A stretch of 64,000 nt of DNA from JAWKSY01 sp041402125 (GCA_041402125.1 JAWKSY010000022.1:1-64000), one strand, 5' to 3'; numbered from the stretch's first letter, positions 43,158 to 52,250 are shown. The notes: generated from the letters alone by a model not told the origin. Made by a program: numbers and translations.

Positions 43158-44642
43158 ATGGCCGCCCCGTTTCGCCTCTATAGCACCTTGAGCCGCTCGA
43201 CCGAGGCCTTTCAGCCGATAACCCCGGGGAAAGTCTCGATTTATGCCTGCGGCATGACCCTGAACGGGAACGTCCACGTCGGTCACGCCCGCGCCTTCGC
43301 GGTCTTCGACGCCTTCGTGCGCTACCTGCGGCACCGCGGCTGGGACGTCACCTACGTCCGGAACTTCACCGACGTCGACGACAAGATCATCCTGCGGGCG
43401 AACGAGCTCGGCGAGGATCCGGCGGTGACGGCCGAGCGCTACATCGCCGACTTCCACCGCGACACCCACGCCCTGGGGCTGGCCGATCCCGATCGCGAGC
43501 CGCGCGTCACCGAGTCGATCCCCGAGATCATCGCGATGATCGCGACCCTCGTCGAGAAGGGGCACGCCTACCCGAGCGAGGGCTCGGTCTGGTTCGACGT
43601 CACCAGCCACCCGAGCTACGGCAAGCTCTCGGGCCAGAAGGTGGCCGAGCTCCGCAGCGCCGACGAGCAGGCCGGCAAGCGCCACGCGGCCGACTTCGCG
43701 CTCTGGAAGGCGGTCAAGCCTGGGGAGCCCTCCTGGGAGAGTCCCTGGGGATCCGGCCGGCCGGGCTGGCACATCGAGTGCTCGGCGATGGTCAAGGCGA
43801 CGGTCGGCCCGACGGTGGACATCCACGCCGGCGGACTCGATCTCGTCTTCCCGCACCACGAGAACGAGGTCGCGCAGTCCGAGTGCGCCAACGGCACGCA
43901 CTACGCGCGCTACTGGATGCACAACGGTCTCCTGACGATGTCCGGCGGCCAGAAGATGGGGAAGAGCCTCGGCAACGTCATCAACCTGAAGGAGCTGCTT
44001 GAGCAGTTCCCCGCCGAGGCGATGCGCACCTACTACCTCCAGAACCACTACCGCTCGCCGCTGCCCTGGAGTCCCCAGGCGCTGCCCGACGCGCTCGGCA
44101 TGCTCGCCCGCCTCTACGACGCGCGCGAGAAGGCCGAGGCGATGGGCGGGAGCGAGGACGCGGAGCGCGTGGCGAAGGACCTCGGCGAGGACGCGCAGCG
44201 CGTCCTCGATCTCTCGGCCGGATTCGCCGATCGCTTCCACGCCGCGCTCGACGAGGACTTCAGCTCGCCGCAGGCCCTCGGCCTCGTCTTCGAGCTCGCC
44301 CGCGCCGTCAACCGATTCGCCAACCACAAGAAGGCGAAGGCGCGGGGCGGTCCGGTCGTGGCGCCGGCGCTGGCGGCCTTCGAACTCGTTCACCGCGCGA
44401 CGGGACTGCTCGGCATGGACACCGCCTCCTTCCAGGAGGAGGTCAAGGAGAAGCGCCTCGCCGCGCTCGGTCTCACGCGGGCCGACGTCGAGGCGCGGCT
44501 CGCCGATCGCGGCGCGGCGCGCGAGGCGAAGGACTGGGCGCGTTCCGACGCGATCCGCGACGAGCTGATCGCGGCGGGGATCACGGTCATGGACGGCGCC
44601 GAGGGCGTCGAGTGGCGCGTCAGCGTCGCCGCGGACGACTGA
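43158..44642 (+). CDS. cysS: Cysteinyl-tRNA synthetase
   Basis: A 494-residue class Ia synthetase charging tRNA-Cys. The HIGH motif appears as HVGH (40-43) and KMSKS as KMGKS (266-270), so glycine replaces serine. Zinc ligands are C31 (YACGMT) and the cysteine and histidine in WHIECSAM and FPHHENE. The C-terminal DALR-type helical domain and anticodon-binding tail follow. The ATG at 43158 (GGAGGG five bases upstream) is preferred; an ATG three bases earlier is possible. It converges on the PhoD-like gene with a 6-bp gap. Confidence 0.97.
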   Translation: MAAPFRLYSTLSRSTEAFQPITPGKVSIYACGMTLNGNVHVGHARAFAVFDAFVRYLRHRGWDVTYVRNFTDVDDKIILRANELGEDPAVTAERYIADFHRDTHALGLADPDREPRVTESIPEIIAMIATLVEKGHAYPSEGSVWFDVTSHPSYGKLSGQKVAELRSADEQAGKRHAADFALWKAVKPGEPSWESPWGSGRPGWHIECSAMVKATVGPTVDIHAGGLDLVFPHHENEVAQSECANGTHYARYWMHNGLLTMSGGQKMGKSLGNVINLKELLEQFPAEAMRTYYLQNHYRSPLPWSPQALPDALGMLARLYDAREKAEAMGGSEDAERVAKDLGEDAQRVLDLSAGFADRFHAALDEDFSSPQALGLVFELARAVNRFANHKKAKARGGPVVAPALAAFELVHRATGLLGMDTASFQEEVKEKRLAALGLTRADVEARLADRGAAREAKDWARSDAIRDELIAAGITVMDGAEGVEWRVSVAADD

Positions 44643-44648
44643 TCCGGC

Positions 44649-47213
44649 TCAGCGCAGCTCGAGCCTTTCCGCCGCCGCGTCCGGCGCCGCCGGCCGCCGA
44701 TCCCCGATCTCCGCGCGCCGGCCGGTCTCCGGCTCGACGACGACGAGGTCGTAGGCGCCGTCCTCGGGCACCGGCACCCGCAGGACCGGCGTCTTCGCGT
44801 CGAGGACGAAGCGACGCGCGAAGAGGAGCTCGTCCCGCCCGGCGCGCCGGACTTCGACGAGAGGACGCGTGACCCGCGCGAGCGCGAAGGGGCCGAGGAC
44901 GCCGGCGGGACCGTCGATCTCGCCCGGCACGACGCGACGCGGCCAGCCCTCGTACTGGGGGCCCTTTGCCGGATCGGCGAGGCGCGGCCAGCACCCGAAC
45001 TCGACCTCGCCCGTGTCGCGGAAGAAGGTCACCGTGCCCCAGCCCGGCATGCCGTCGTGGAGGAGGGGGTTCTCGGGATGCGAGGGCCCGCCGGGGTTCG
45101 CCGCGGCGTAGACGCTGACCAGGTTCCCGAAGCCGTCGAGGCGATCGCCGCCGAACTCCTCGAAACTCGGCTTCCGGTAGGCCTCCGCGTGTCCGGGGAA
45201 CCAGGCCCGCGGGTAGAAGTTCGCGGAGGCCGGAGCGCAGAAGCCCCAGATCGCGTCGCGATGCCGGTCGAGCCCGTGGCGGACGAGGCTCGCGAGATGC
45301 TGGTCGCCGCAGACATGGACGGCGGACGCCCGGCGGAGGGCCTCCACCGCGCGCCGCCGGCCGGACTGCGGCCAGCCGTTGGAGTCGAGGTCGGCGAGGA
45401 GGAAGCCGAGCTTGCCGCCGTGGTGCGTCGCGAGGTTGGCGAGCGGCGTCTGGGAGAGCGCGACCTTGAAGTCGACGCCGTTCCAGTCGCGCGCCCAGCC
45501 GTCGAGGAAGGCGAGCTGGCGCTCGCCGAGAAGCGTGAGTCCCGGCCGGTCGAGACGGCCGCGGTCGAACTCCGGATCGTTGAAGTGATCCGGTCGACCG
45601 GTGCCGCTCGGCGGCATGCCCTCGCGGGCGCAGCCCGACTTGAACTTGCGGTCCTCGAGGATCGCGAAGGACACGCGGCCCCAGCGGAGCTCGGTGAAGT
45701 AGACCCCGATGTCCTGGTCGATGGGGCGGGCATCGACCGGCGGCGGCAGGTGCGAGGTCTGCGTGCGCTCGACGAGACGGACGAACCAGGCCGGATGGAC
45801 GTAGCCGCCGAAGTGGTCGCGCTTCGCGGATCGACCGCCCTCGCCCCAGAGATTGCCCTGGTAGACGTCGTGGTCGTCGGGGATGACGACGGCCGGCGTA
45901 CGCTGCGTCAGCTCGCGCCAGGTGAGGCACCAGAGCGACCACTTGTAGAGGTAGTCGAGGCGGAGCTCGCGGCGATCCGCGAAGGTCGGGCTCGCGCCCT
46001 CGTAGATCTGGTCGCCGGCGAAGAAGAGGAGGTCGGGCTCCTGCGCCGCGACGCGAGCGACGAGGTCCGCGTGCGGGAACCAGACCTGCTTCGTCCAGTC
46101 CGTCCTCGGCCCGCCGAGGAGGTGGGCGTTCTGGTGGAGGCAGTTCGTCGCGACGAGGCGCAGCTCGCGCCGGCCGGCCGGATCGGACGCGATGGAGGCG
46201 GTGCGGGAGCAGGAGTAACCGTCGGTCGCGTCGCGACGGTAGACGAGCCGGACGTTGCGGCGACGCGTGTCGTCCCAGTCTTCGAGGCGGAACGTCGCGG
46301 TGCAGCTCGCCGGTTCGATCCCGGTGCGCGCCCGCTCGACGTAGCCCTTCTCGCCCTCGACCTCGAAGGCGACCGAACTGTCGGGCCCGAAGGCGTCCGG
46401 GAAGAGCTGGGCCGTGAGGGTGAGCGTGCCGCGACTGAGCGTGTACTGCGTCGCGAAGAGGGCGTGGAGCTGCCGGCCGCGGTCGAGGATGATCCCGTCC
46501 CCGCTCGGGTCGAGCTCGTCGAACCAGTGACGGACGGCGCGCTTCTTCGGGCCCGGGTGGCTCGCGAGGGCGAGGTTCCCGACGAGGCGCGAGGCGGGGA
46601 TCGCCTTCTCGGCCGCCGGCGGCGCCGGGTCACCCTCGCCGCTTGCGGCCGGAAGTCGACTGACCCGGAGGACCCCCCGGGCGGCGTCGTACCGGACCTC
46701 GATCCGCGCGGACGAGGGGAAGGCCTCACCGCGCGAGGGCGGTTCCTCGCCGAGGGCGCCGTTCGGGTCGAGGTCGCGGATCACGGGACGGCCGTCCGCG
46801 TCGAGCCCGGCGAAGATCCCGGTGCCGGGCCCGGTCCAGGCGTGGACGAGACAGGCCTCGAGGCCCGACCGCTCGGCCCCTCCGCAGCCGAGCAGGAGAC
46901 CGGCGAAGGCGCCGGCCGCGTGTTCCGGGTCCCCCTGGCGACGGCCGAGCTCGATCCGGACGCGGAAGTCGCCCCTCGTCGCGTCGAGACGACCCGAGAC
47001 GAGATGCGCCGTGCGCAGCGGCAGCCCCCGGTCATCGACGCAGGCCCGGCGTCCGTTCTCGACGGCCCAGTCCTGGAGCCGGTTGGCCCAGAGGTCCGGG
47101 CCGAGCCAGACCCGATCCGGGACCGGCTTCCGGTCGGGCGTCTGGCCGGGGAGGAGGGCGCCCAGGGCGAGCAGGGCGGCGAGGACGGAGAGGGCGAGGC
47201 GAGCGGCAGTCAT
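44649..47213 (-). CDS. Secreted PhoD-like phosphodiesterase/alkaline phosphatase
   Basis: An 854-residue secreted metallophosphoesterase of the PhoD-like family. A signal peptide spans 1-23. An N-terminal beta region (about 30-340) is followed by the phosphatase core: FAGDQIYEG, VVIPDDHDVYQG, AILEDRKFKSG, LSQTPLANLATHHGG, and VCGDQHLASLVRHG, which give Asp, Asn/His and metal ligands. CFC-type C-terminal strands finish it. PhoD-like enzymes bind Ca and Fe and release phosphate from phosphodiesters. The ATG at 47213 begins the signal peptide. Apparently complete. Confidence 0.9.
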   Translation of the reverse strand: MTAARLALSVLAALLALGALLPGQTPDRKPVPDRVWLGPDLWANRLQDWAVENGRRACVDDRGLPLRTAHLVSGRLDATRGDFRVRIELGRRQGDPEHAAGAFAGLLLGCGGAERSGLEACLVHAWTGPGTGIFAGLDADGRPVIRDLDPNGALGEEPPSRGEAFPSSARIEVRYDAARGVLRVSRLPAASGEGDPAPPAAEKAIPASRLVGNLALASHPGPKKRAVRHWFDELDPSGDGIILDRGRQLHALFATQYTLSRGTLTLTAQLFPDAFGPDSSVAFEVEGEKGYVERARTGIEPASCTATFRLEDWDDTRRRNVRLVYRRDATDGYSCSRTASIASDPAGRRELRLVATNCLHQNAHLLGGPRTDWTKQVWFPHADLVARVAAQEPDLLFFAGDQIYEGASPTFADRRELRLDYLYKWSLWCLTWRELTQRTPAVVIPDDHDVYQGNLWGEGGRSAKRDHFGGYVHPAWFVRLVERTQTSHLPPPVDARPIDQDIGVYFTELRWGRVSFAILEDRKFKSGCAREGMPPSGTGRPDHFNDPEFDRGRLDRPGLTLLGERQLAFLDGWARDWNGVDFKVALSQTPLANLATHHGGKLGFLLADLDSNGWPQSGRRRAVEALRRASAVHVCGDQHLASLVRHGLDRHRDAIWGFCAPASANFYPRAWFPGHAEAYRKPSFEEFGGDRLDGFGNLVSVYAAANPGGPSHPENPLLHDGMPGWGTVTFFRDTGEVEFGCWPRLADPAKGPQYEGWPRRVVPGEIDGPAGVLGPFALARVTRPLVEVRRAGRDELLFARRFVLDAKTPVLRVPVPEDGAYDLVVVEPETGRRAEIGDRRPAAPDAAAERLELR

Positions 47214-47535
47214 GGTCGGGGGCTCCGGACGGCGGTGCGGGCGGGACCGGTGCCGCGGACGATACCCGGAATCGGGGGCCCTCGATCGGGCCTCCGGGAC
47301 GCTCGAGGGGGCCCCGGAGGCGAAAGGAGGGCGCCGAGGAATAATCCTAAGCCTCATTTCGGCAGATCTTTAGGGTCCAGCGCCGTGCTTTCCGGGGCGG
47401 GGAGTGGGGTCAAGGGATGATAGACATCCGCCGAAAATCAGACGGTCGAGGCCCTCCGGCGCCACGGTTCGTGGCGTCGCCGGGGCGGCCGGTCGCGGAG
47501 ATTTCTCGCGACGGACACCATTTCCGGCGAATCGG

Positions 47536-47565
47536 TTGACACTTTCGCGATGTCGCCCGTATGTT
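47536..47565 (+). promoter_or_regulatory. Sigma-70-type promoter of the DksA-like gene
   Basis: A perfect -35 box TTGACA (47536-47541) and a -10 box TATGTT (47560-47565, four of six matches) are separated by 18 bp. Transcription would start near 47572, leaving a leader of about 100 nt that contains the hairpin at 47598. Confidence 0.65.
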
Positions 47566-47597
47566 CCTCGACCCGGCGCGCCGTCGGGAGGGAAGGA

Positions 47598-47630
47598 CAC
47601 ACAAGTCTTTACCGAAAGGTGACTTGTGTG
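47598..47630 (+). promoter_or_regulatory. Structured leader hairpin with GAAA tetraloop
   Basis: CACACAAGTC (47598-47607) pairs fully with GACTTGTGTG (47621-47630). After a 3-nt TTT bulge, ACC pairs with GGT around a GAAA (GNRA) tetraloop. It lies in the 5' leader 41 bp before the DksA-like ATG, just after a purine-rich GGAGGGAAGG. It may be a regulatory RNA element or a protein-binding site. No known class was recognised. Confidence 0.6.
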
Positions 47631-47671
47631 GAGAAACGGGCCGCCGGCGACGACTTGAGGACCCAGGCACC

Positions 47672-48055
47672 ATGCGCACCACCGAGCTCAACAAGTACAA
47701 GAAACTGCTCCTCGCCCAGCGGGACGAGCTCTCGGGGGCCGTCAACTCGATGGCCTCCGAGGCCCTGAAGCCCAACGGCGGCGGACGCGACGTCGAGGAC
47801 AGCGCCGACTTCGGCAGCGACCAGTTCGAACAGGAGTTCACGCTGGGCCTGATGGAGAACGAGCAGAAGGTGATCCGCGAGATCGATCACGCCCTGAGCA
47901 AGATCGAGGACGGCTCCTTCGGCGTCTGCGAGGGCAGCGGGGAGAAGATCCCCAAGGCCCGTCTCGACGCCATCCCCTGGTGCCGCTACACGGTCGTCTA
48001 CCAGGAGAAGCTCGAGCGCGGCGAGATCGTCCTCGACGACGACGACGACAACTGA
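47672..48055 (+). CDS. DksA/TraR-like protein with degenerate zinc finger
   Basis: A 127-residue protein with the coiled-coil plus C4-finger layout of the DksA/TraR family, which binds in the RNA polymerase secondary channel. The coiled coil covers about 1-75. The finger (GVCEGSGEKIPKARLDAIPWC and on) keeps only C86 and C104 of the four cysteines: S89 and T107 replace the others. The protein ends in an acidic LDDDDDN. The ATG at 47672 has GAGG 12 nt upstream. Its large leader, -35/-10 boxes and terminator suggest a single-gene unit. Its DNA-binding or polymerase-tip residues were not assigned. Confidence 0.85.
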   Translation: MRTTELNKYKKLLLAQRDELSGAVNSMASEALKPNGGGRDVEDSADFGSDQFEQEFTLGLMENEQKVIREIDHALSKIEDGSFGVCEGSGEKIPKARLDAIPWCRYTVVYQEKLERGEIVLDDDDDN

Positions 48056-48080
48056 CGCAGCCACCTCACGGTGGTCCCGA

Positions 48081-48112
48081 GAAGGCGGGGGCGCTCCGGC
48101 GCTCCCGCCTTC
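48081..48112. terminator. Hairpin between converging DksA-like and DUF1552 genes
   Basis: GAAGGCGGG (48081-48089) pairs with CCCGCCTTC (48104-48112), with an inner GCGC/GCGC stem around TCCG. A TCATTT stretch follows on the plus strand. It lies 25 bp past the DksA-like stop. Confidence 0.8.
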
Positions 48113-48141
48113 GTCATTTCCGGACGCCGATCCGCGGCGCT

Positions 48142-49473
48142 TCAGACCAGGATGCCGTCCGCGGGACGGTCGGCGTCGCCGAGTTGCGCGGTGGGGACGC
48201 CGAGCGCCTCGAGGAGCGCCAGGTGCAGGCCGCACAGCTTGCGGTCGCGGCCGAAGACGAGGTGGCGGCCGCTCGCGAGTCGCCCGCCGAGTCCGCCGGC
48301 CACGAGCACGGGAAGGCTCTTCGGGTCGTGGGCGTTTCCGTCGCCGAGACCCGAGGCGAAGAGGATCGCGGAGTTCTCGAAGAGGGTGGAGTCGCCCTCG
48401 GGGATCTCCTTCATCGCCTGGATCATCCGCGCGAGCTGCTCGACGTGCCAGCGGTTGATGAGCGCGTACTGCGCCGTCTTCTCCGGCCGGTTCTCGTGGT
48501 GGGAGAGCTCGTGGAATCCGCCCGCGACGCCTTCGAGGAAGCTGAAGTTGAGTCCCGAGACCGCGTTCCCGAACATGAAGCTCGCGACGCGGGTGAGGTC
48601 GGCGCGGAAGGCGGCGACGACGAGGTCGAGCATCAGCCGCGTCCGCGTGGGGAAGTCGCGCGCGTCCAGTTCGTCCCGTCGCGCCTCCGGCAGGACGGCG
48701 TCGGCCGCCAGGCCGAGCCGGCGACGCTCCTCGGCCTCGTCGCCGGCGCGACGGCGCGCGAAGTCGTCGATGCGACCCTCGAGGGCGTGGACGGAGTCGA
48801 GATACTCGTCGACCTTGGCGCGGTCGCGGCCCGAGAGCGCGCGGGAGAGCGCGCGCGCCTCCTCGAGCACGAGATCGACCACGCGGCGATCTCGCGGTCG
48901 CGCGCCGGCCCGCGAGCCGCGCACCAGGCGTTCGAAGACGAGGCGCGGACGGATCTCCTTCGCGGCGGGGAGGGTGGGGCTGCGCCAGGAGACGTGGGCG
49001 CCGTAGACGGTGCTGTAGCCCATGTCCACGACGTTGCGCACCGGTTCGGTCCCGAGCTCGAGCGAGGGGATCGGCGTGTCCCGGCCGAGGACCGCCGCGG
49101 CGATCTGGTCCATCGTCGTGCCGCAACGCACGTCGTGTCCGCCGGTCCGCTTGACCCTCGCGCCCGAGAGCAGCGAGGTCGTCTTGACGTAGTGCCCCTC
49201 GCCCTCGAAGGCGTTGCGGTTCCGGAGGCCGGACAGCACGAGGACGCGATCGCGGTGGGGACGCAGCGGCTCGAGCGTCGGCGTGAGCCGGTAGGCGGCG
49301 CCCGTCTCCTTCGGCGTCCAGCTCGGAACGTGCACGCCGTTCGGCATGAAGAGCACCGCCAGCCGTCGCGGCGCGGGGGCGGCGTCCTCGCGGAAGGTCT
49401 CGAGACGCGGGAGCGCGAGGGCGACGCCGGCCGCGCGAAGGAATCGACGTCGGTCCATCGGCGCGCGCATCAT
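48142..49473 (-). CDS. Tat-exported DUF1552 protein
   Basis: A 443-residue protein of the DUF1552 family. A twin-arginine-type N-terminus (MDRRRFLRAAGVALALP, residues 6-22) exports it folded. Family blocks: LFMPNGVHVPSW, LSGLRNRNAFEG, HYVKTTSLLSGARVKRTGGH, FMFGNAVSGLNFSFLEGVAG, FHELSHHENRP and LFENSAILFASGLGDGNAHD, GRHLVFGRDRKLCGLHLALL. It normally follows a DUF1592-type cytochrome gene, as it does here, with a 4-nt overlap (ATGA). The pair is common in Planctomycetes. Biochemical function is unknown. Confidence 0.93.
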   Translation of the reverse strand: MMRAPMDRRRFLRAAGVALALPRLETFREDAAPAPRRLAVLFMPNGVHVPSWTPKETGAAYRLTPTLEPLRPHRDRVLVLSGLRNRNAFEGEGHYVKTTSLLSGARVKRTGGHDVRCGTTMDQIAAAVLGRDTPIPSLELGTEPVRNVVDMGYSTVYGAHVSWRSPTLPAAKEIRPRLVFERLVRGSRAGARPRDRRVVDLVLEEARALSRALSGRDRAKVDEYLDSVHALEGRIDDFARRRAGDEAEERRRLGLAADAVLPEARRDELDARDFPTRTRLMLDLVVAAFRADLTRVASFMFGNAVSGLNFSFLEGVAGGFHELSHHENRPEKTAQYALINRWHVEQLARMIQAMKEIPEGDSTLFENSAILFASGLGDGNAHDPKSLPVLVAGGLGGRLASGRHLVFGRDRKLCGLHLALLEALGVPTAQLGDADRPADGILV

Positions 49474-51341
49474 CGCTTCTCCTCCGCCCGGGGCCGCGTC
49501 GTCTCGCGGCGCCGGAAGGTCTCGCTCGTCACCACCGCGCGCACCAGCGCGCGATAGCCGCCTCCCGCGTCCGCCGTGCGCGCGAGCACGTCGCGCACGG
49601 CGGCCTCGTCGGCGAGTCCGAGCTCGCGTCCGAGGGCGTAGGTCATCATCGCCTTCGCCGCCGCCCGGCGGAAGTCCCCGGCGCGCTCGAGGAGCGCGGC
49701 CTTCAGCGCCGCGGGACCCCGGATCTCGCGACCGTCGGGGAGCGTGGCGCGGTCGTCCACGGGGCGCCCCTGGTCCTCCTCCCGCGCGCGTCCGACCCCG
49801 TCGAAGCCCTCGAGCGCGAATCCCAGGGGGTCGATGCGGGCGTGGCACGAGGCGCAGGCCGGATCCGCCCGGTGCTTCTCGAGTCGTTGACGCAGCGTGA
49901 GCCCGTCCTTCTGGACGTCGTCCTCGGGCAGCGTTCCGGCATTCGGGGGCGGCGGCGGGGGCGGCGCGTCGAGCAGGGTCTCCAGGATCCAGCGGCCGCG
50001 GAGGACGGGGCTCGTGCGCAGGGGGTAGGAGGTGAGGGTCAGCACCGCGCCCATCCCGAGGACGCCGCCGCGTCGGCGGTCGGTGAGCGCGACCGGACGC
50101 AGGGGCCATCCCTCGACGCCCGCGATCCCGTAGTGCTTCGCGAGCCGCTCGTTCAGCATCGCGAAGTCGGCGTCGAGGATCGTCTCGAGGGGCAGGTCCT
50201 CGGTCGCGAGTCGCTGGAAGAACCGGACCCCCTCCTCGAAGAGGAGATCCTTCAGGGTCTGGTCGAAGCCCGAGTAACGGCGGAAGTCGACGGCCCGCCG
50301 CCGGATCTCGCGAAAGCCGATCCACTGGCCGGCGAAGTTCTCGGCGAAGGCGCGCGAACGCGGGGCGGCGAGCAGGCGATCGACCTCGGCCGCCAGGACG
50401 GCCTCGTCGCGGAGGCGTCCCGCGTCCGCGAGGTCGCGGAGGCGGGAGTCCGGCATGGTGGAGGTGAGGAAGTAGGACAGCCGCACCGCGAGCTCGTGGT
50501 CATCGAGCGGGCGCGAGTCCGCCTCCGACTCCGCCGGCGCGTCGCGCTCCACGCGGTAGAGGAAGTGGGGTGAGAGGAGGGCGCTCTGGAGGGCCGCGCG
50601 CCGGCCGGCGCGCGGCGAGGGATCCTCGGGCCGGACGGCGCAGAGCGCGACCCGGGAGGCGATCTCGCCGCTCGTGGGCGGCCGGCGGAAGGCGCGTCGC
50701 AGGAAGGACGCGACGAAGGCCGCGTCGTCGAGGTCCGGGAGGTAGGCCTTCCTCGCCAGCCCCTCGTCGGCATCGAGCGCGTCGAGGATCTCGACCGTGG
50801 CGTCGAAGTACTTCTCGACGAGGGTGGGGCTCGCGAAGAGGGTGTCGCCGAGGTTGTCGAACCCGCCCGTGGCCGCCTCGGCCGGGAAGCGCTCCGCAGC
50901 GTCGAACGTCACCCCGAGCAGGTCGCGGATCGTCCGGGCGTACTCGTCGGGCGACAGGCGCCGGAGGGTGGGGCGGCCGGGAGAGGCCGGCCCGGACCGC
51001 GCCGCCGCGATCCGCTCGAGGTCCCGGACGAAGGCCTCCACGGCGGCGGCCTCGGGACGGTCCTTCCGGGACGCGGGCGGCATCTCGCCCCGCCCGACGA
51101 GCTCGGCCGCCCGGGCGAGGAGTTCCGGATCACCTTGCGCCGCTTCGAGATCCGTCAGGCCGGCGAAGTCGACGCCGCCCCGGACCCGCCGTCCCGAGTC
51201 GTGGCAGTCCGCGCAGTGGCGATCGAGGAAGGGACGGACGCGTCCCCAGGCGGCGGCCGGATCCTGCGCCGGGGCGAGCCCGCCGAGCCCGGCGAGGGCG
51301 GCGGAAAGAAGGAACAGAAGCGTCGTCCGGGGGTTGTACAT
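49470..51341 (-). CDS. DUF1592-type (PSD1) cytochrome c protein
   Basis: A 623-residue secreted protein combining a cytochrome c-like PSCyt region and the DUF1587/1592/1588/1585 chain. A signal peptide spans 1-26. The haem motif CADCH is at 43-47, and a second CASCH motif is at 496-500. Internal blocks match the chain: RRLSPDEYARTIRDLLGVTF (DUF1587), LSYFLTSTMPD (DUF1592), GVLGMGAVLTLTSYPLRTSP (DUF1588), and AKAMMTYALGRELG (DUF1585). The ATG at 51341 has GGGAGGG 7 nt upstream. It is coupled to the DUF1552 gene and divergent from the triple-repeat metal protein. Probably periplasmic redox. Confidence 0.93.
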   Translation of the reverse strand: MYNPRTTLLFLLSAALAGLGGLAPAQDPAAAWGRVRPFLDRHCADCHDSGRRVRGGVDFAGLTDLEAAQGDPELLARAAELVGRGEMPPASRKDRPEAAAVEAFVRDLERIAAARSGPASPGRPTLRRLSPDEYARTIRDLLGVTFDAAERFPAEAATGGFDNLGDTLFASPTLVEKYFDATVEILDALDADEGLARKAYLPDLDDAAFVASFLRRAFRRPPTSGEIASRVALCAVRPEDPSPRAGRRAALQSALLSPHFLYRVERDAPAESEADSRPLDDHELAVRLSYFLTSTMPDSRLRDLADAGRLRDEAVLAAEVDRLLAAPRSRAFAENFAGQWIGFREIRRRAVDFRRYSGFDQTLKDLLFEEGVRFFQRLATEDLPLETILDADFAMLNERLAKHYGIAGVEGWPLRPVALTDRRRGGVLGMGAVLTLTSYPLRTSPVLRGRWILETLLDAPPPPPPPNAGTLPEDDVQKDGLTLRQRLEKHRADPACASCHARIDPLGFALEGFDGVGRAREEDQGRPVDDRATLPDGREIRGPAALKAALLERAGDFRRAAAKAMMTYALGRELGLADEAAVRDVLARTADAGGGYRALVRAVVTSETFRRRETTRPRAEEKR

Positions 51342-51473
51342 GTATGGCCCTCCCGGCCCTCCGTCCGTCCCCGTAGCTTCTGGAAGAGGCCGGGCCGGTC
51401 GGCGACCGGGCCGCGCCGGACCGTTCGCGGTGCTATGCTCCGCTCCCGCGCATCCTGAAGGAGACCTCAGCCC

Positions 51474-52250
51474 ATGTCGATCAGATTCCTCGCGCTCGCC
51501 GCGCTCCTCGCCTTCGCGTCCACGTCCGCCTTCGCCCAGGTCGAGCCCAAGCCGACCCCGGTGAAGCCCGGAGTCGAGAAACCCACCGGCGACGCGCCGG
51601 TCAAGCCGGACGCGGCGAAGAAGGAGGTCACGATCCCCTTCGTCGGCAACGAGAAGTGCCCGCTGACCGGCGAGAAGGTCAACTCGAAGTACTACGCCGA
51701 GAAGGACGGCGAGCGCATCTACACCTGCTGCGGCGACTGCGCGGCGAAGGTGGAGGCCGACTTCGAGGCCGCCAAGAAGAAGGCCTACCCCGAGGACAAG
51801 GTCGTCGAGATCAAGACCGAGAAGTGCATGATCATGACCCGCAAGGACGTGAAGTCGAACCACTCGGTCACGTTCCAGGGCCACAAGATCAGCTTCTGCT
51901 GCAAGCGCTGCGTGAAGACCTTCAAGTCCGCGCCGCAGAAGTACCTCACCCTCGCGCTCCATCCCGAGCTCGTCGACGCGAAGAACAAGACCTGCCCGGT
52001 GATGGACAAGGAGGAGGTCGACGCCGACCGCTTCGTCGTCTACGACGGCTTCCTGATCAACCTCTGCTGCAAGAAGTGCCAGGGCGCGTTCAAGAAGGAC
52101 CCGGAGAAGTACGTCGAGGCGATGGGCCTGCGCAAGATGAAGGCGAAGGCGAAGAGCAAGGACGACGACGACGATGATGATGACGACGATCATCACGAGC
52201 GTCGTCGCAAGCCGGCCGCGGGCAAGCCGGCGTCCGGCGATCACGACTGA
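51474..52250 (+). CDS. Secreted protein with three CC-x2-C (TRASH/YHS-like) repeats and poly-Asp tail
   Basis: A 258-residue secreted protein. A signal peptide spans 1-21. Three repeats of about 56 residues begin at C62, C118 and C174. Each has an initial C[P/M], then a CC-x2-C cluster 23-24 residues later: C85/C86/C89, C142/C143/C146, C198/C199/C202. This resembles TRASH or YHS metal-sensing modules for copper, iron or similar ions. A tail of ten Asp plus two His (230-241) adds metal-binding capacity. It is divergent from the cytochrome/DUF1552 operon. It could be a metal scavenger or chaperone outside the cell; no catalytic site is seen. Confidence 0.8.
   Translation: MSIRFLALAALLAFASTSAFAQVEPKPTPVKPGVEKPTGDAPVKPDAAKKEVTIPFVGNEKCPLTGEKVNSKYYAEKDGERIYTCCGDCAAKVEADFEAAKKKAYPEDKVVEIKTEKCMIMTRKDVKSNHSVTFQGHKISFCCKRCVKTFKSAPQKYLTLALHPELVDAKNKTCPVMDKEEVDADRFVVYDGFLINLCCKKCQGAFKKDPEKYVEAMGLRKMKAKAKSKDDDDDDDDDDHHERRRKPAAGKPASGDHD

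Larger units (their letters stand above)
47214..47671. other. 458-bp intergenic region between PhoD-like and DksA-like genes
   Basis: No gene is visible. An A+T-richer patch at 47340-47375 may hold the promoter of the PhoD-like gene. A small hairpin GGATG/CATCC lies at 47415-47429. The right part holds the sigma-70-like promoter at 47536 and the leader hairpin at 47598 of the DksA-like gene. The size is unusual in a window where most gaps are under 200 bp. Confidence 0.6.

Noticed and set aside
47214..47535. tRNA or other stable RNA in the largest gap
   Set aside because: No T-loop GTTCGA-type motif or cloverleaf arms were found.
52160..52190. Phase-variable trinucleotide tract in the metal protein gene
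   Set aside because: GAC/GAT runs code poly-Asp in frame; slippage would change tail length only and no switching signal is seen.
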